A DNA stretch of 64,000 nucleotides from Bimuria novae-zelandiae CBS 107.79 (taxonomy: Eukaryota; Ascomycota; Dothideomycetes; Pleosporales; Didymosphaeriaceae): assembly GCA_010015655.1 (NCBI GenBank), contig ML976746.1:124001-188000 (forward strand), read 5' to 3'. The notes beneath the pieces were generated by a model that saw only the letters and a program-made list of their open reading frames with translations, did no database searches and was not told the DNA's origin. Below, one piece after another: positions 1 through 12,185 of the stretch. The position numbers and the translations under genes were made by a program. Every line of letters begins with the position of its first letter. The stretch's first letter is position 1.

Positions 1-2948
1 TGGCGATAGCCCTTAGGTACTTTATTACTCTTAGGAGTCTAATTGCTTGTGGCAGTAGATATTGTAGGTCTAGGGGTAGGTAGCTATTGCTGTGTTAATT
101 TAAATGCGTTATTAGTCTGTTTACCCCCTACCTGGGAGCCTGTAGCTCCTAAAGCTAAGGTTGTAGGTGTTTCTGCTAGGCGGCGACGTTGACGAGTAGT
201 TAATAAATTTTTAATATTAATATTATGTTAATATTCTTTTAGGTATTCGAGTAGTTCGATCATTTCCTTAAGCACTGACTCTGACAGATACCTATTTATC
301 CTATTAAAGAAGAGTATAGGCTTAAATATAATATCGCGTGTAACGATAATAGTATCCTTTATAGGTAGCTATATACGGAAGATATTAGTGCCTTAGTAGC
401 TAATAAGGTGGCTAATAAGAGTGCGCGATTTAAGCTTGTTAGTAGCTCTTAGATCGCGATTATAGACGTAGGCGCGATAGCTAATAGGCCTTATATAAGC
501 GACGAGTGGCTTTTATCCCTATATAACCTTATACGGCGTCTTCTAGCCTAGTGCTTCTGTGGGCGTGCGGTTAAGGATGTACGCGATAGTGCGATATATC
601 TTATGTAATAGGTTCTTTAGCAGTTTGGCGTGTATGCGTATAGCGCGAGCTCGCTATATAAGTACTCCGCTAGCACGTTTGATAAGTCTATTTAGTTCCT
701 TTATTCTAGTAGGTGCTGGCTTATATAGCATACCTAGCTCTTCTGTTATATTAATAAGGTTATTTCTAAATCCTCTCTTATTGTCGTACTAAATAGCGAC
801 TACGTTAGTATTATATACACGCTGGATCCTGCGGATTAAGGATATAAACTAACGTATAAGGGTTATCTTGTCTTTTCGCTTGACTATGGCGATTTTATGC
901 CACTTTAAGTACTTATTTATAAAGTGTAGGGCGTACTTGCTGCCGTTAATACACTCCTCTCCTATAGGGATAATATAGATAAGGTCTATCGCGATTTAAT
1001 AGAATGGTTTTTGTGCGCGGCTCTTAGCCGGGCGCCTTAAGATAATATAAGTTATTTAAGTCTTAATATATATCTTATATTAATAGTCCATGTGTTCTCT
1101 AGTTAATTAAACACCTTTAACGTTTAATTTAAGATAGTTAACTGCTTTTTAGCCTAAATAGGCCAAGATATAATAAGCAGTACGCTAATTAATAACGTTA
1201 GTAGGCTTTAGCGCGTACGACGGGCAGTATAATGCCCTAAACGTACTTAATAGTAAGCGTAGAAGCGATAGTGGCGGTTGATGTAATAGTTTAGTATTTA
1301 TTAGCTAGTAGCCTCTATTATACTTAAGTTAGGCAATAACGTTTGATAGTTAGCGCATGTACAGGACATTACGGCCAGAGTTAAAATGGATAGACTCTAT
1401 ACGGCAGCGAGCAAGTCTTAATAAGCTTATAAGAAAGCCTTTAATATATGCGATATACGTTAACTCTAGCGTTTGTGTCCTATATAGTGTTTAAGCAACG
1501 AGTTCTATCGTGCCCTAAGCTATAATTAAGATTTAGCTATTGCCAGCGTGAATATAGCGACGTTGCAGATTGTTGTTTATCCTCTTCTAGCCATGCTATA
1601 ACTCTGTATTAATAACGTGGGTGTTTGACCCTGGATCGACGATCCATTAGTTGAGGAGCTTAGCCTTATTAACGTTGTCTCTAACTATTACTGTAAGCTC
1701 TCCGTTAGGCTTAGCGTTGTTATTTAATATAATTATTTTTAAATTATTGTTCGATTATTCTTTAAGAGATTTAAGAGATTTAGGCTTAAGAGAATCGGCT
1801 TAATCGATACTAATATGTAATAGGCTAGCAATTACTATAAACGTGTTACTATTCTTAGTAAGAGGATTGCTATTATTAACTCGTAGTAATTTAGTATTCT
1901 AAGGTTATTAGGCTACCTACTTCCTAAAAGTAGTCTTAATACGTATATTAATCTTAGAATCCTTTCGTGCTTCCTTAATCTTGCGTATAGCCTTAGCTAC
2001 AGGCTAATAGTCCTTTAGACGTTATAAGTAGCGTGGGTTAAGAATAAAGTAGTTAGTGTACTAATACTTCTTTTTATAAACATAGTTTCTAGGTAGCTTG
2101 TCTCGGTTACAGCTGCTATCGCGATTACTTTTTATAGGCTATAGATTAACTTGCTTTACGACTTTAAGCTTAGCAGTAGCTATTACTAGGCCTATTAAGT
2201 GTGGCTTAGTGCGTCGTAGATATGTAGTTATCTTGGCGACGTACGTCTCTAGAGATGCTATCTTGATAGTAGTGCCTCGCGCTTTATGCTTAAAGATCTT
2301 GCGCAGGCAGGAAGTGGCGTATTCCTAATTAATTACTTTATAGGTAATAAGGAAGTCCTCTTATAGTTAATTACTATTAGTCTTAGGCAAGCTAATAGCC
2401 TTACCCTAAGTTATAATATATACCTAGTCTAATAGTTATTACTTAATCTTCTTTATAGCTTATAGCGCAGTCTTAAGAGCGTTATACTTATTAGTAAGCT
2501 CGCGGCGACGTGTCGCGTCTATAAGGCAAAAGAACTTCTTAAGTATAACTAGTTAGTTATACGGGGTATCGTAATCCTTAATTAGGTGTATGTGACGTGT
2601 AGTAATTATCTTACTAATATTTATATTTAAGTTAGCTAGTGCCTTTACTTAAGTATAATACTTAGTACGGCGGCGTTCCTATTAATCGTATTCTTATTAA
2701 TAGGAATCTTAATCGTTAGCAGATAAGTAAGAGAGTCTAGTAGCTTTAAGCTTATAATTAGTAAGTTAAGGCTTAAGAGGCTTTTATAGCTTAGGGAGAG
2801 TTTCCTTTGCTATATTAGGGTTAATGTATTGCTAGAGGCTATGTCGATTGGCGACGTCTTAGCGAATAAATAACTAGGTAAACTAGTTGTCTAGTGTATT
2901 CAGGATAATAGTGACTCGCGTTATAGCGGGGTCGAACTTAGTAGCCAT
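1..2948 (-). mobile_element. Copia-1: RIP-ruined Ty1/Copia retrotransposon, gag to integrase, cut by window start
   Basis: On the minus strand a gag-like frame opens at an ATG at 2948-2946 (MATKFDPAITRV...) and runs leftward. The polyprotein then passes through a fungal Copia integrase region around 300-1000 (fragments such as TPYKVIQG, RPIGYRAYVYN, FRIQLPIKDTI) and a linker around 1-300 (NRYLSESVLKE, LLTTRQRRRLAE). Reverse transcriptase and RNase H would lie beyond position 1. Stops, mostly TAG and TAA in place of CAG, CAA and TGG codons, interrupt every frame, so the element cannot encode protein. The 5' LTR and leader should lie at about 2960-3200, but I could not fix its ends because the partner LTR is outside the window. 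Family call rests on translated motifs; the copy is inferred to be dead from RIP. Confidence 0.75.
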
Positions 2949-5740
2949 TGCAGAGGCTATAGTCGATAGTATTTGATAGATCTAGGCAGAGATCCTAGTA
3001 TGTGCGCCGTAGGGATGCGCAAGTGAACAGGTGCGTTGTGGAGAACGCGGTATAGCGACGTGCGACTTATAAGTAGAGTGACGTTATAATAGCAGGTGAG
3101 AATAATTCTAGGTGTAAGTCAGGCTTATAACTGTCGCGGTGAGTAGAGCGCTGAGCGGATAGTACGTAGTGGAAAAGATTGCAGGATTGAACTAAGGTTG
3201 TACTATTTAGGAACTACAGAAGATATAGGTGCGCAGGCACAAACAACACTAGTCCTGGATAGGTGGAAGGTAAGTCGTAACCATGCCAAGGTAAGAGTAA
3301 CTATCTTGTAAGGTAAGGGCCATAAACCGTGACACATGACGACACTAGTCTCATGAGTCAGCTCTATCTCTATATACGAGCCTCTGATCACTCCATGTAC
3401 ACACAACACAACACAGAACAACACACAGAGCAACTCAGACAATTACACACACAATATACTACCTTCACACATACCACCCACCTGCTTACAAGTCCAGTTG
3501 GACTTTTTGGTTTTGCATGTACTGACGATTCACAAAATAGTTGTGAAAGTGTTCGCGGACATTTCTAAACACCAGAAGTTCATCAAATAGTCGACTCTTC
3601 CGTGCATTCATGTTCAGGCGCACGAATGATAACCGCATGGATGAGGTGATCGAATCAGACATCGTGGGTGATCGATGGCCTTTTGAAGTGGATGATCGAT
3701 CCAGGCATTAGGTGGGTGTGAGGTACCATAGGTACTTTTTGAACAGAGTGATAGATGCATGCAAGTCGATTGATCATCAATCATGATCGATCAACTTTTG
3801 AAATTTTGGATCTGCCGCGCTCCATACTTCTTGAGTCGGAGCTTTCGAAGCCATGTCGGAACTAGCTCAGGGTTTGGCGGAGCAGTGTACATACGTAAGC
3901 TTCACAGACCCCAGTACATAGCGTTCGCAGTTTGCCTTTTAAAATCTGGACGCATAAAAATACCTGTGCTCTTTTTAGTGTGCCGCAAAGACGGCGTCCA
4001 TATTACATGTCCACCCGTTTTTAAGCCAAGGCACCAAGCCAGGAATACAAAGGGCGCCCGCGTTATCTGAGACCGATAGGCCTAATTTGACCCTCTCCAG
4101 GCAAACTCTACATTAGTGTACGAGTTTTGCGTCCAAACATAACCTTCTTAGACAGGCCTGACTTTGGTGGTGCCATCGCACTCCTCGCCGTTCATTTGGA
4201 TGTCCAATCCGGGCACAATCCATGAAGAGAAAGAAAGATGATTTGATTCGGGACCAAGTACCGGCCATGTTCGTGATCGATCAATTTCTCAGTAATAGAG
4301 AAAGGCAAGGCCTCCCCCAGGACCGGAGCACATATCATCCTAACGCTAGCCTTTTGAGCTTAAGACATGTCGATGGAACGCAATTTTCTCGAGGAACCCG
4401 GCAGACAGCGACTGCTTTACATCAGAGTTACAATGATACAGTCCCGGTGCCGACAAAGGACCGTTGCATTTCTGGGATCGGGTTTCAGATCCTTTGCCCG
4501 TATTCCAGAAGCCGGGACAGCCAGACATCAGACGGAAGAACCATTGTTTTGGTCGAGACATCGAGTCACCCTATGCTCTTTTGATCACTCGTCCATACCC
4601 AAGCCCGAGCCCATGTACACAGCGCAAATGCTTATGAGTCTTGGAGCAAAGCAGAGCATGATATCGTTCACTGTCATTTTCGTTTTCGAAGCCATGGAGA
4701 ATGTTCAAGTACACTAGTAACACAAGGCGTCGCACGTTTCCAACGCCGTTTCTGGCCTAGCCATAGTGTGACAGCGGGTCTTTTAGTGCTCAGTCCAAGA
4801 AGGCCGCCATGCAATTGTGCAGTTCGTTTTAGACTGCGGTCCCAGGACTGGCCAAGACATGATTCACTGTCCATCCGGTTTTTAGAGCCACTGAAAAGCT
4901 GCATGGTCGTGTGAAGAGGGAGGGATCGAGCGGGTAGGGTGGTATTTATAGCCATCGATCGCCCAAAAGAACTTTAGACGAAGACAAGGCACATGTGCAA
5001 GGAACGCCGCGCGCCATGGGGTCACGCGATGCGCATTTTGATCGTTCAGGTGTGCTCTGAGAGCAGAGTCCAGGGAAGAAAGTCGCGATCCTTTTGGTAC
5101 CGATAGAAGAGCACGACCATGCCACTTATACTAGTGTATTTTAGACTTGCGTATAGGTCGCGTTGTTGGCTGGAGCTGCGCGCATACGATGATAGCTTTC
5201 CGTTTTCGAAGACATGATGATTCTGCCGGTAGTTTTCGGTCTTGATTCCCAGGACGAGTACATGCATGCTTCTACAGCTGATTTTGTACCGCAAGTGTAG
5301 CAACATCGCAAGTCGTGCACCCCGGCCTGTATCCACTCAACGTCTGATACAACACCTGAACTGACATCTCATACGCCCGCCTGGATGTGCACGCGCCTAC
5401 TGCAAGCATGGGGCACATGGGCACATTGCTCCAGGCTTTTGTTTTCGACTCCGCAGTCACATGGTGGAAGCGATCTGGAATTTTAGCCTCCGGGCCAGGG
5501 CGACTCCATGAATTCCAGGTTTGAGGTATTTTAGTCCCGGCACTGACATAGATCATTCCATATCGCTCCCGGTGATTTTTAGTGCAACAAGCAGTAGCAA
5601 AAGTGCGGTGGAGTAGAACTATGGGAAGAAGTGGGATATTTATATCTAGTCGTCGTGCCAATGCAGATCAGATGGACGAGCTTAACGAAGCTTTCGTAGG
5701 TAGGTACACGATTTCATGGTGCACATAGCTAGCTCGACAC
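2949..5740. other. Leader of Copia-1, then unique DNA without a recognisable gene
   Basis: 2949-3200 is probably the leader and LTR of the Copia-1 element. From about 3200 to 5740 base composition is normal and CpA/TpG are not depleted, so this is not RIP-damaged. Open frames of up to about 130 codons exist (for example 3783-4070, 4222-4584, 5272-5661) but overlap one another on both strands and show no domain, signal peptide or intron pattern that I recognise. GATCGAT-like words cluster at 3620-3800. A word close to ttttcgaagccatg recurs near 3843, 4683 and 5206. I do not call any gene here. Confidence 0.5.
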
Positions 5741-5744
5741 GGTA

Positions 5745-6539
5745 CCGTGCCGAGACAGTGCGCAGAGACAGTCAATGCGCGGCTTTTCACTAGTTAAATT
5801 TAGAAAAACTAGCAACTTTAATGCTATATAACTCTTTAACTACTTAATATTTTTTAAATATTTTTTTAAATTATAAGATATTACGTATTGTAACTATAAA
5901 TATATAAGAAAATATTGTATATAATATAATATATCTATAGTAAAAATAGTAGGTAAAAAGGTTACACGCTTTTATTAGTAAAAAACCAGTTTTTTACTTT
6001 TAAATAACTTTTGTAATACGTTATAGTAAAGTCTAAAATTTATATAATATATTTTTTACTTTATATATCTTCTAATTATAAGCTTACTAAGCCTTAGGTA
6101 GTCTATGGAAAACTTTATTTTTTTAGTTATAAGAAATTAGCATTCTTTTTAGTTTTTTTTTAAATAACTTTAAAGGTTTTTAAATAATGGCTTAGTAATC
6201 TTAAAATTAGGTATTAATAAATATATAATAAAGCTATAAACGTTTTAGACTTTATTATAACGTATTATAAAAGTTATTTAAAAGTAAAAAATAGGCTTTA
6301 TATTAGTAAAAGCATGTAACCTTTTTATCTACTATTTTTACTATAGATATATTATATTATATATAATATTTTCTTATATATTTATAGTTACAATACGTAA
6401 TATCTTATAATTTAAAAAAATATTTAAAAATATTAAGTAGTTAAAGAGTTATATAGCTTTAAAGTTGCTAGTTTTTCTAAATTTAACTAGTAAAAAGGCG
6501 CGTATTGACTGTCTCTGCGCACTGACTGTCTTGGCACGG
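5745..6539. mobile_element. 795-bp foldback MITE, nearly a perfect palindrome, TA target duplication
   Basis: The left half (5745 to about 6130) is the reverse complement of the right half (about 6150 to 6539), so the whole element folds into one long hairpin. The ends read CCGTGCCGAGACAG and, on the other strand, CCGTGCCAAGACAG, each next to a TA that lies inside a GGTACC hexamer (5741-5746 and 6538-6543). The right arm has a 4-bp duplication (agtc) near its tip. The interior is very AT-rich and CpA-depleted (RIP). There is no coding potential. TA duplication plus the CCGTGCC terminus match the end of the Fot1/pogo-like element at 62090, which suggests a non-autonomous derivative of that family. 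It sits about 240 bp beyond the stop codon of the RFC gene. Confidence 0.85.
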
Positions 6540-6778
6540 TACCACTCCTGTTCTTGAAATTGTTCAATCCCCATATGGAGATAACACTGCTATGCATGGG
6601 TTACTCTCAGATAGTCCAGGTACAGCAACGCGACATATGCATCTCTCATTCTGCTTACACACAACTTTTAGAAGTTGGTCCCAATTCACGGCACCCAAAT
6701 GTAGCGAAATTCCTGTGTCCATTGTACATGCCACCCGACGCCCCAACACCATGCTAAATGCAATACTGAATTTGAGAT

Positions 6779-7937
6779 TTATTTCTTAGGGATGACGAAG
6801 AGTTGCGGTTGCATGTTGATCTTGCAAAGACGTGCAACACAGCCGGAGAGCTGTAGGAGGGTCTGGACGCCTTCGAGGATGCGCATGTGGGTGAAGCCAA
6901 TTTCCTGCATCGGTCAGTGTTGCCCTAGCATGCTTGCCGACGCACATACCTTGATGAACTCGAGCTTTGCCTGCTCGCTCAAGCTATCGATCGTCTTCGT
7001 CACCTTGAACATGGTGCTGATGATATCGTGACAGCTGTACCCCAGATCCCAAAGCTCCTTCAACGTCGTGAGGGCATCGTCCACTTGGCACTCGTAGCAC
7101 GCCTTGACCATAGCCTGCACCTTGATCGGATGCGGGCTATCCACGACCTTGAAAACATTATCGCCGTTCACAAAGCCGAAACCCGCCTGCGTGGATTGGA
7201 GGTTGTTGATCGCTTGCCGCATATCGCCCTCAGCCGAGAATACAAGTGCAGCAATGCCATCGTCCGAAAATTGAACTTGCTCTGCCTCGATGATCTGCAT
7301 CAGGCGGCGCACAATTTGAGCATCGGTGAGGCGAGCATATCTTAAGATGGCGCAACGGGACTGAAGCGGCTCGATGATCTTGTTCGATTGGTTACAGGCG
7401 AAGGCGAAGCGCGTCGTACTGCTGTAAATCTCCATGGTTCGTCGCAGCGCCTGTTGCGCGCCGCTCGTCATACTGTCCGCCTCGTCCAGAATAACCAGCT
7501 TTTGTCTGCCTGGCGGCAGCGTGACTTTCTTCTGCGCAAACCCTTTTATTCTGTTCCTGACCACATCTATACCGCGCTCGTCAGAGGCGTTGAGTTCGAG
7601 AACAGCCTCCTTGTATGCGTCGCCTAGTAGTTGTCTCGCGAGGCAGAGGATCGATGTCGTCTTGCCGATACCCGGCATGCCAGAGATGATGACGTGCGGC
7701 ATGTTTCCGTCTTTGGCAATAATTTTGAGGCGCTCGATGGTTTCTGTGTTGCCCACGACATCGTCGAGAAAGACAGGCCGGTACTTTTCTACCCTGCACC
7801 GTCTCAGCATGATGCTGACAGCGAACGACAGAGGATGGGACTTACCACGGCAACTCGTAATTAGCGCCACCTTGGGCATTTGGATTGGCCTTGATGCCAT
7901 TGCTGGCGGCGGCTTTTGAGGATTCTGCTTTGGTCAT
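6779..7937 (-). CDS. RFC4: Replication factor C subunit (yeast Rfc4 / human RFC2 type), three exons
   Basis: AAA+ clamp-loader subunit that helps load PCNA at primer-template junctions in the nucleus. I read three exons: 7937-7846, 7793-6950 and 6904-6779, with introns 7845-7794 (GTAAGT..CAG, 52 bp) and 6949-6905 (GTATGT..CAG, 45 bp), giving 353 residues, the usual size of small RFC subunits. Visible motifs are the RFC box WVEKYRP (31-37), Walker [10 protein letters not shown] (69-77), Walker B VILDEAD (131-137) and the arginine-finger SRC (176-178). The sequence follows yeast Rfc4 closely ([33 protein letters not shown]). Exon 3 supplies the conserved end starting [13 protein letters not shown]. 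The start at 7937 gives an in-frame first exon that joins correctly to the W of the RFC box. The gene is intact and free of RIP, though flanked by transposons on both sides. Confidence 0.95.
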
Positions 7938-7960
7938 GGCTGTTGGAGTTGTCGTGGGGC

Positions 7961-7984
7961 ATTGACGCGACTCTGGAAACGCGT
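7961..7984. promoter_or_regulatory. MCB-like (MluI cell-cycle box) pair upstream of the RFC gene
   Basis: A perfect ACGCGT lies at 7979-7984, 42 bp upstream of the RFC start codon, with a partial match ACGCGA at 7965-7970. In yeasts ACGCGT is the binding site of MBF (Mbp1-Swi6), which drives S-phase genes including DNA replication factors. Position and gene function agree; that it works here is inference. Confidence 0.5.
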
Positions 7985-9212
7985 ATCGCGTCTTCACGGG
8001 AAGAGAAGCTAAACCTGATTGGACAAGTCACGTGTGAAGCAATTCCACGGCCTGGGACGTCGATTGTGCGATGCACCCACGCCTCTTGAGCCTCCATTCC
8101 AAAGACCCAATGAGCTGGTATTTTCACCAGAGCATGTTTTAACGTCGTATTGTCGTTTCTTCGACACCCCTTCCATCTCGATCTCAAAATTTTCACACTT
8201 GGTTTTCAGCTGTGCAATACGAAGGAGCTCGTTTTTTTATTCTACCTTGGCGCGCGCCCCACCTGGCCATTATTAACATTATAATAATAAACTTCTCCCC
8301 CTTATATCTCTACCTATAACGCGTTAATATACTTAAAAAATACCTATTTCTTATCGCAAGCCTTATAAATATAAAGTCTATAAATTTTAGTAAAAAGAAA
8401 ATAGCTAGACGCGAACTTACTATTATAAAAAAAGTTTTTATAGTTAGCGCGTTAGTACTTAGTATAGTAACTACTAAAGAAGGTGCTAAATATTTTAATT
8501 TATTAGTCTATCACGATACTATTATAAAGCGTATAAAATAGATATTAAAAAGAGTAGATTAAGAAAGCCTTAATATTATAAATCTATTTTTATATAATAC
8601 CTCTATAGGGCATGGTAAGAAGTAATTACTTAATAATATATAAAAAAAGCGTATTATTAAAATTATTACCTAAGACTACGCGTACTACAGGAATAGAACT
8701 TTTATAAGTAATAAAAGATAATAATTTTAATAAGCTATCTTTTATAAGTATCTCTATATTTAAAAATATTATATATAAAGCTAGGTGTGCGCGCTAAAAG
8801 CTAGAATAAAAGCTATTATTAATAAATAATAAAATATAGGATTACTATAAGTAGGCGCTTACATATAATCCTAATAAATTTACTTATAATAATAGCGTAG
8901 AATTTAACTTTAGGTAATATATATTTGTAGATAAAATACTAGCTTAAATAGGGGAGTAATGTGGCATGTAGAGGGCATAGTTTCTACTAAAAAATATAAT
9001 ATTAACGTTAAATATAACCACGTATAAAAATACTATAAGCTTTAATTTTATAGCGTATTTACCTACGAGTATAAGGGACCTTGCCACATATACGGACATA
9101 AGAAACAGGAGGAAAAGGAGGCTACAGAGGTTGCCCTTGCCTATAAGAATATAAAACGCCGGAAACAGGCTACTTCTACGCAGCATCGCACGCGCGTAGC
9201 TCTCTATAAAAT

Positions 9213-9605
9213 TATTAAGACCCTAAGGGGTAGCTAGTCCGAAAGGGGTAAGGGCTAGTTCTCAGATAAGAGTGTTAATAATATAAGTAAGGGGTATTAA
9301 TAGCTCGCGCGTATTAATAGAATATTAATATTAAAAGTATATATAGCATAATTAAGTTAATAAGAAGAGCCTAAGTTAAATCTAAACAATAGATTAGTAA
9401 ATAGGTTAAATATAATAATAGAAGACTACCATCGCGTTCCTATATACTTGTCCTAGACTGCTCGCTGGCGAGCGCTCTTTACAGAGCAGTTATATAACTT
9501 AGCGCCATACGGCATAGTTGTAAATAATTAGTTATTCCTAGCAAATAATATAAGGGATTAAGTATAAAACTAGTATAGCCTGTCTTTAGATTTTATATCC
9601 TAATA
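9213..9605 (-). repeat. LTR of Gypsy-1 (left, 3' LTR in element orientation), LTR family A
   Basis: This 393-bp copy is more heavily mutated than its partner at 16061-16453; the differences are transitions at CpA/TpG. The conserved core includes tgctcgctggcgagcgctct. Related LTRs occur at 33458-37097 (split) and 62822-63252. Confidence 0.9.
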
Positions 9606-11972
9606 TTATCTTCTCGTTTCTAAGATTTATCCTTAAATTACGTGTTAGGTTTTGCCTCTTTTATATAAGCGTAACCCTACTCTTATATTTATAAGTGTAA
9701 CGTTAGTTGCTATACCTACTAATTTTACTACTTATAAACTCTATTTATATAATAAAATCCTCTAAGCTAATTTTATTACTAAGCACCCTTATTTTAAGTA
9801 TAGATCTAAAGGTTAAGAGTATTATATTATATCTAAATTAGGTTTAAAGTATATTAAGCATATTTGCCTTAGCTATTTGTGTATTAACATGTCTTAGGCG
9901 TCTTTAGATAAGACACGAGAGGAATATAACAAGAAGGTTAAAGAGAATAAGAAATAGTTAGCTATAGTTATTTTTTATTTATTAAAAGATAAAAGAATAC
10001 TAGCGTAGGCTAAAGAGCGTACACGCAAGAAGACGTTATATCTTACATATAATTTAGTTACTAAGGGAGAGGTAGTAAATACTAAAGTAGTTAATTATCT
10101 AGTTGCAGATGCTTTAGTTAGGTATTTGCCTGCTATATAGGTAATATTAGGTCTATTAGATAGAATATCTTTAGTGCCTTAATCTTTGTCTTAGGTGTAT
10201 AGGTTTCGTATAAGTTTATTAATCCTTTTTTAATAATTTTTTTAGGCTTTCTCTAATTCCTTAGTGCGTCTTATTAAATTATTATTATGTTATAGGTCTT
10301 ATTCCCTTTAAAGCTTTCTCGCGTTACTTTAGTATAGTAGTATTAGTTATAGATCTTATTTTATGCTTTCTTTAAGAGCTATTAGCAGTTCTTACGAAGT
10401 TTAGATTTAAATTTTTATATATTTTCTAAGTATAAGTAGCCTTTCTACTTAACTAACTATTCTTATAAAAACTTATTATTTTAGAAGTTTTTTTTATTTA
10501 ACTTCTCTATATCTTAAGAGTGCTTTAACTTTAAATTTATTTTCTTCCTCTAGTTAGTAATAAAAGGTTGTCTTAACTAGTGTTTTAGGGTCTATAGGTT
10601 TAAGTTAGTCTATGTAAAATACTAAGTATATTTTCGTGTCTAGCGATAGTTCTAATTAGTAATTAACTAGTAATATTTGTTTAATTAAAAAAATAGCCTA
10701 ACCTTAATATAATTTAGTTTCTTATATTTCTTCTTCTAAGTTTAAAGATTCTTTATAAGTAGATATACTTTATCCCCCTTCTTTAGCTAAGGTGCCATTT
10801 TTCTTTTTTTAGTTTATATATAAAGTACTTTATTATTAAGCTTTTTTAAGATTTTCTTAGAGTTGTGCGTGTGTTTTTTTTTATAATTTCTACTATATTT
10901 ATTGCTTCTTCTGTCCTGATTGTTATAGGAAGTGTTTGGTTAAAGAGATATAAATATTTTTTGTAGTTTACGTAAAATAGTGTGAATCCTGTTACTGCTA
11001 ATATCTTATTGTTGTATGCTAATTATGCTATAAGTAATAATAAAATTTAGTTATTCTTTTAGTTATTGCAGTAGATGCGCAGGTATGTTTTAATTATCTA
11101 ATTTATACGTTCTATCTGTCCGTTAGTTTGCGGATAATATGCTATTAATAGTTTTTTATTTTATTCTAATAAGTGCTATAAGTGTTATTTAGTAGTTTAA
11201 TGTAAAAAGTTTATCTCTGTCACTAATAATTATCTTTAGAATACCGTAGTGTTATATAAGTTAGTCTAGGATAAGGAATGCGAGTTCCTTTACTATAATT
11301 ATTTTTTAATATAGTAGTAATTCCACGTATTTAGTAAATTAATAAATAATATTTAGTATTACGTTGTAACTAATTCCTGTTGTAGGATCCTTTAATCTTA
11401 GTAATCCTATAATAAAGTCTATAGCAATATCTTCCTATAGTGCAACTAGTATTTAGATTACTTATATTTCTTTATACTTAAGATGTGTTGCGTACTTATT
11501 ACGCTAGCAATCTACGCATTTATAGATATATATAGTTACTACTTCCTTAATTCCTCTAAAGCTATAGTTCTACTAGATAAGTTCTATTATCTTCCTAATG
11601 CCTAGGTGTCTATACACTAGGTTATTATAGTATTATTATATAATCTTTATCTATAGTTCCTTAGGTACTTCTCGTATGGTAACGAGAATTTAGTTAAGAT
11701 CTATTATAGATTTAAGAAATCTATTCTTGTTTTTTTTATAGTATTATAAAGTATATTTTTGCTTTTTCGCCTATAAGGTTACTTTATTAGCTAAGTATAT
11801 TTACTTTTCCGTTTTCTTTTCTTACTATATAGATAACTTTAAACTTATATTATCTAGTAGTTTATAACTATTATTATTATCGGGGTGTAAGTTCTTTTAT
11901 TATTATAAATTATAATAGATTCTTATAATCTATATAGATTTTTTGTATTAAGTAACTAAGGGCATAGATCCT

Positions 11973-12185
11973 CTAGTGTTTTGATGCTTTTATAATAGCG
12001 TAGAGTTCCTTATCGTGTACGTCGTATCGTGTTTCTGCGTCGTTAAACTTTCGTGAGTAGTATGTAATTGGATGCCATTTGCCATTCTTTTCTTGTTTTG
12101 CACATGCGTCCATCGCAAGGTCGCTTACGTCTATTTCGAATCGTAGTAGTTCTCTATCCTGAAAGTAGAGAAGTGCTAGTGGCAT
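11973..12185 (-). pseudogene. Gypsy-1 RNase H segment, surviving 70-codon open stretch
   Basis: This stretch of the Gypsy-1 pol frame still reads through for about 70 codons. It shows the Ty3/Gypsy RNase H pattern: an aspartate-bearing DVSDLAMDACAKQ strand, WHPITYYSRKF and YDVHDKELYAII. It is part of a dead polyprotein, not an independent gene; the initial ATG is fortuitous. GC content is visibly higher than in the flanking RIP-saturated pol sequence, so this patch escaped mutation. Confidence 0.85.

Noticed and set aside
559..792. Surviving open frames inside RIP-damaged blocks (also 2098-2328, 8944-9186, 14205-14399, 26740-26961, 39653-39868, 49902-50153) as genes
   Set aside because: They are chance frames, mostly antisense to the transposon proteins, or short fragments between RIP stops.
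3620..3800. Cluster of GATCGAT words, possible regulatory or replication element
   Set aside because: Spacing is irregular and no neighbouring gene gives it a role.
7028..7919. Long open frames on the plus strand across the RFC gene
   Set aside because: They lie antisense to a conserved, correctly spliced gene and have no family of their own.
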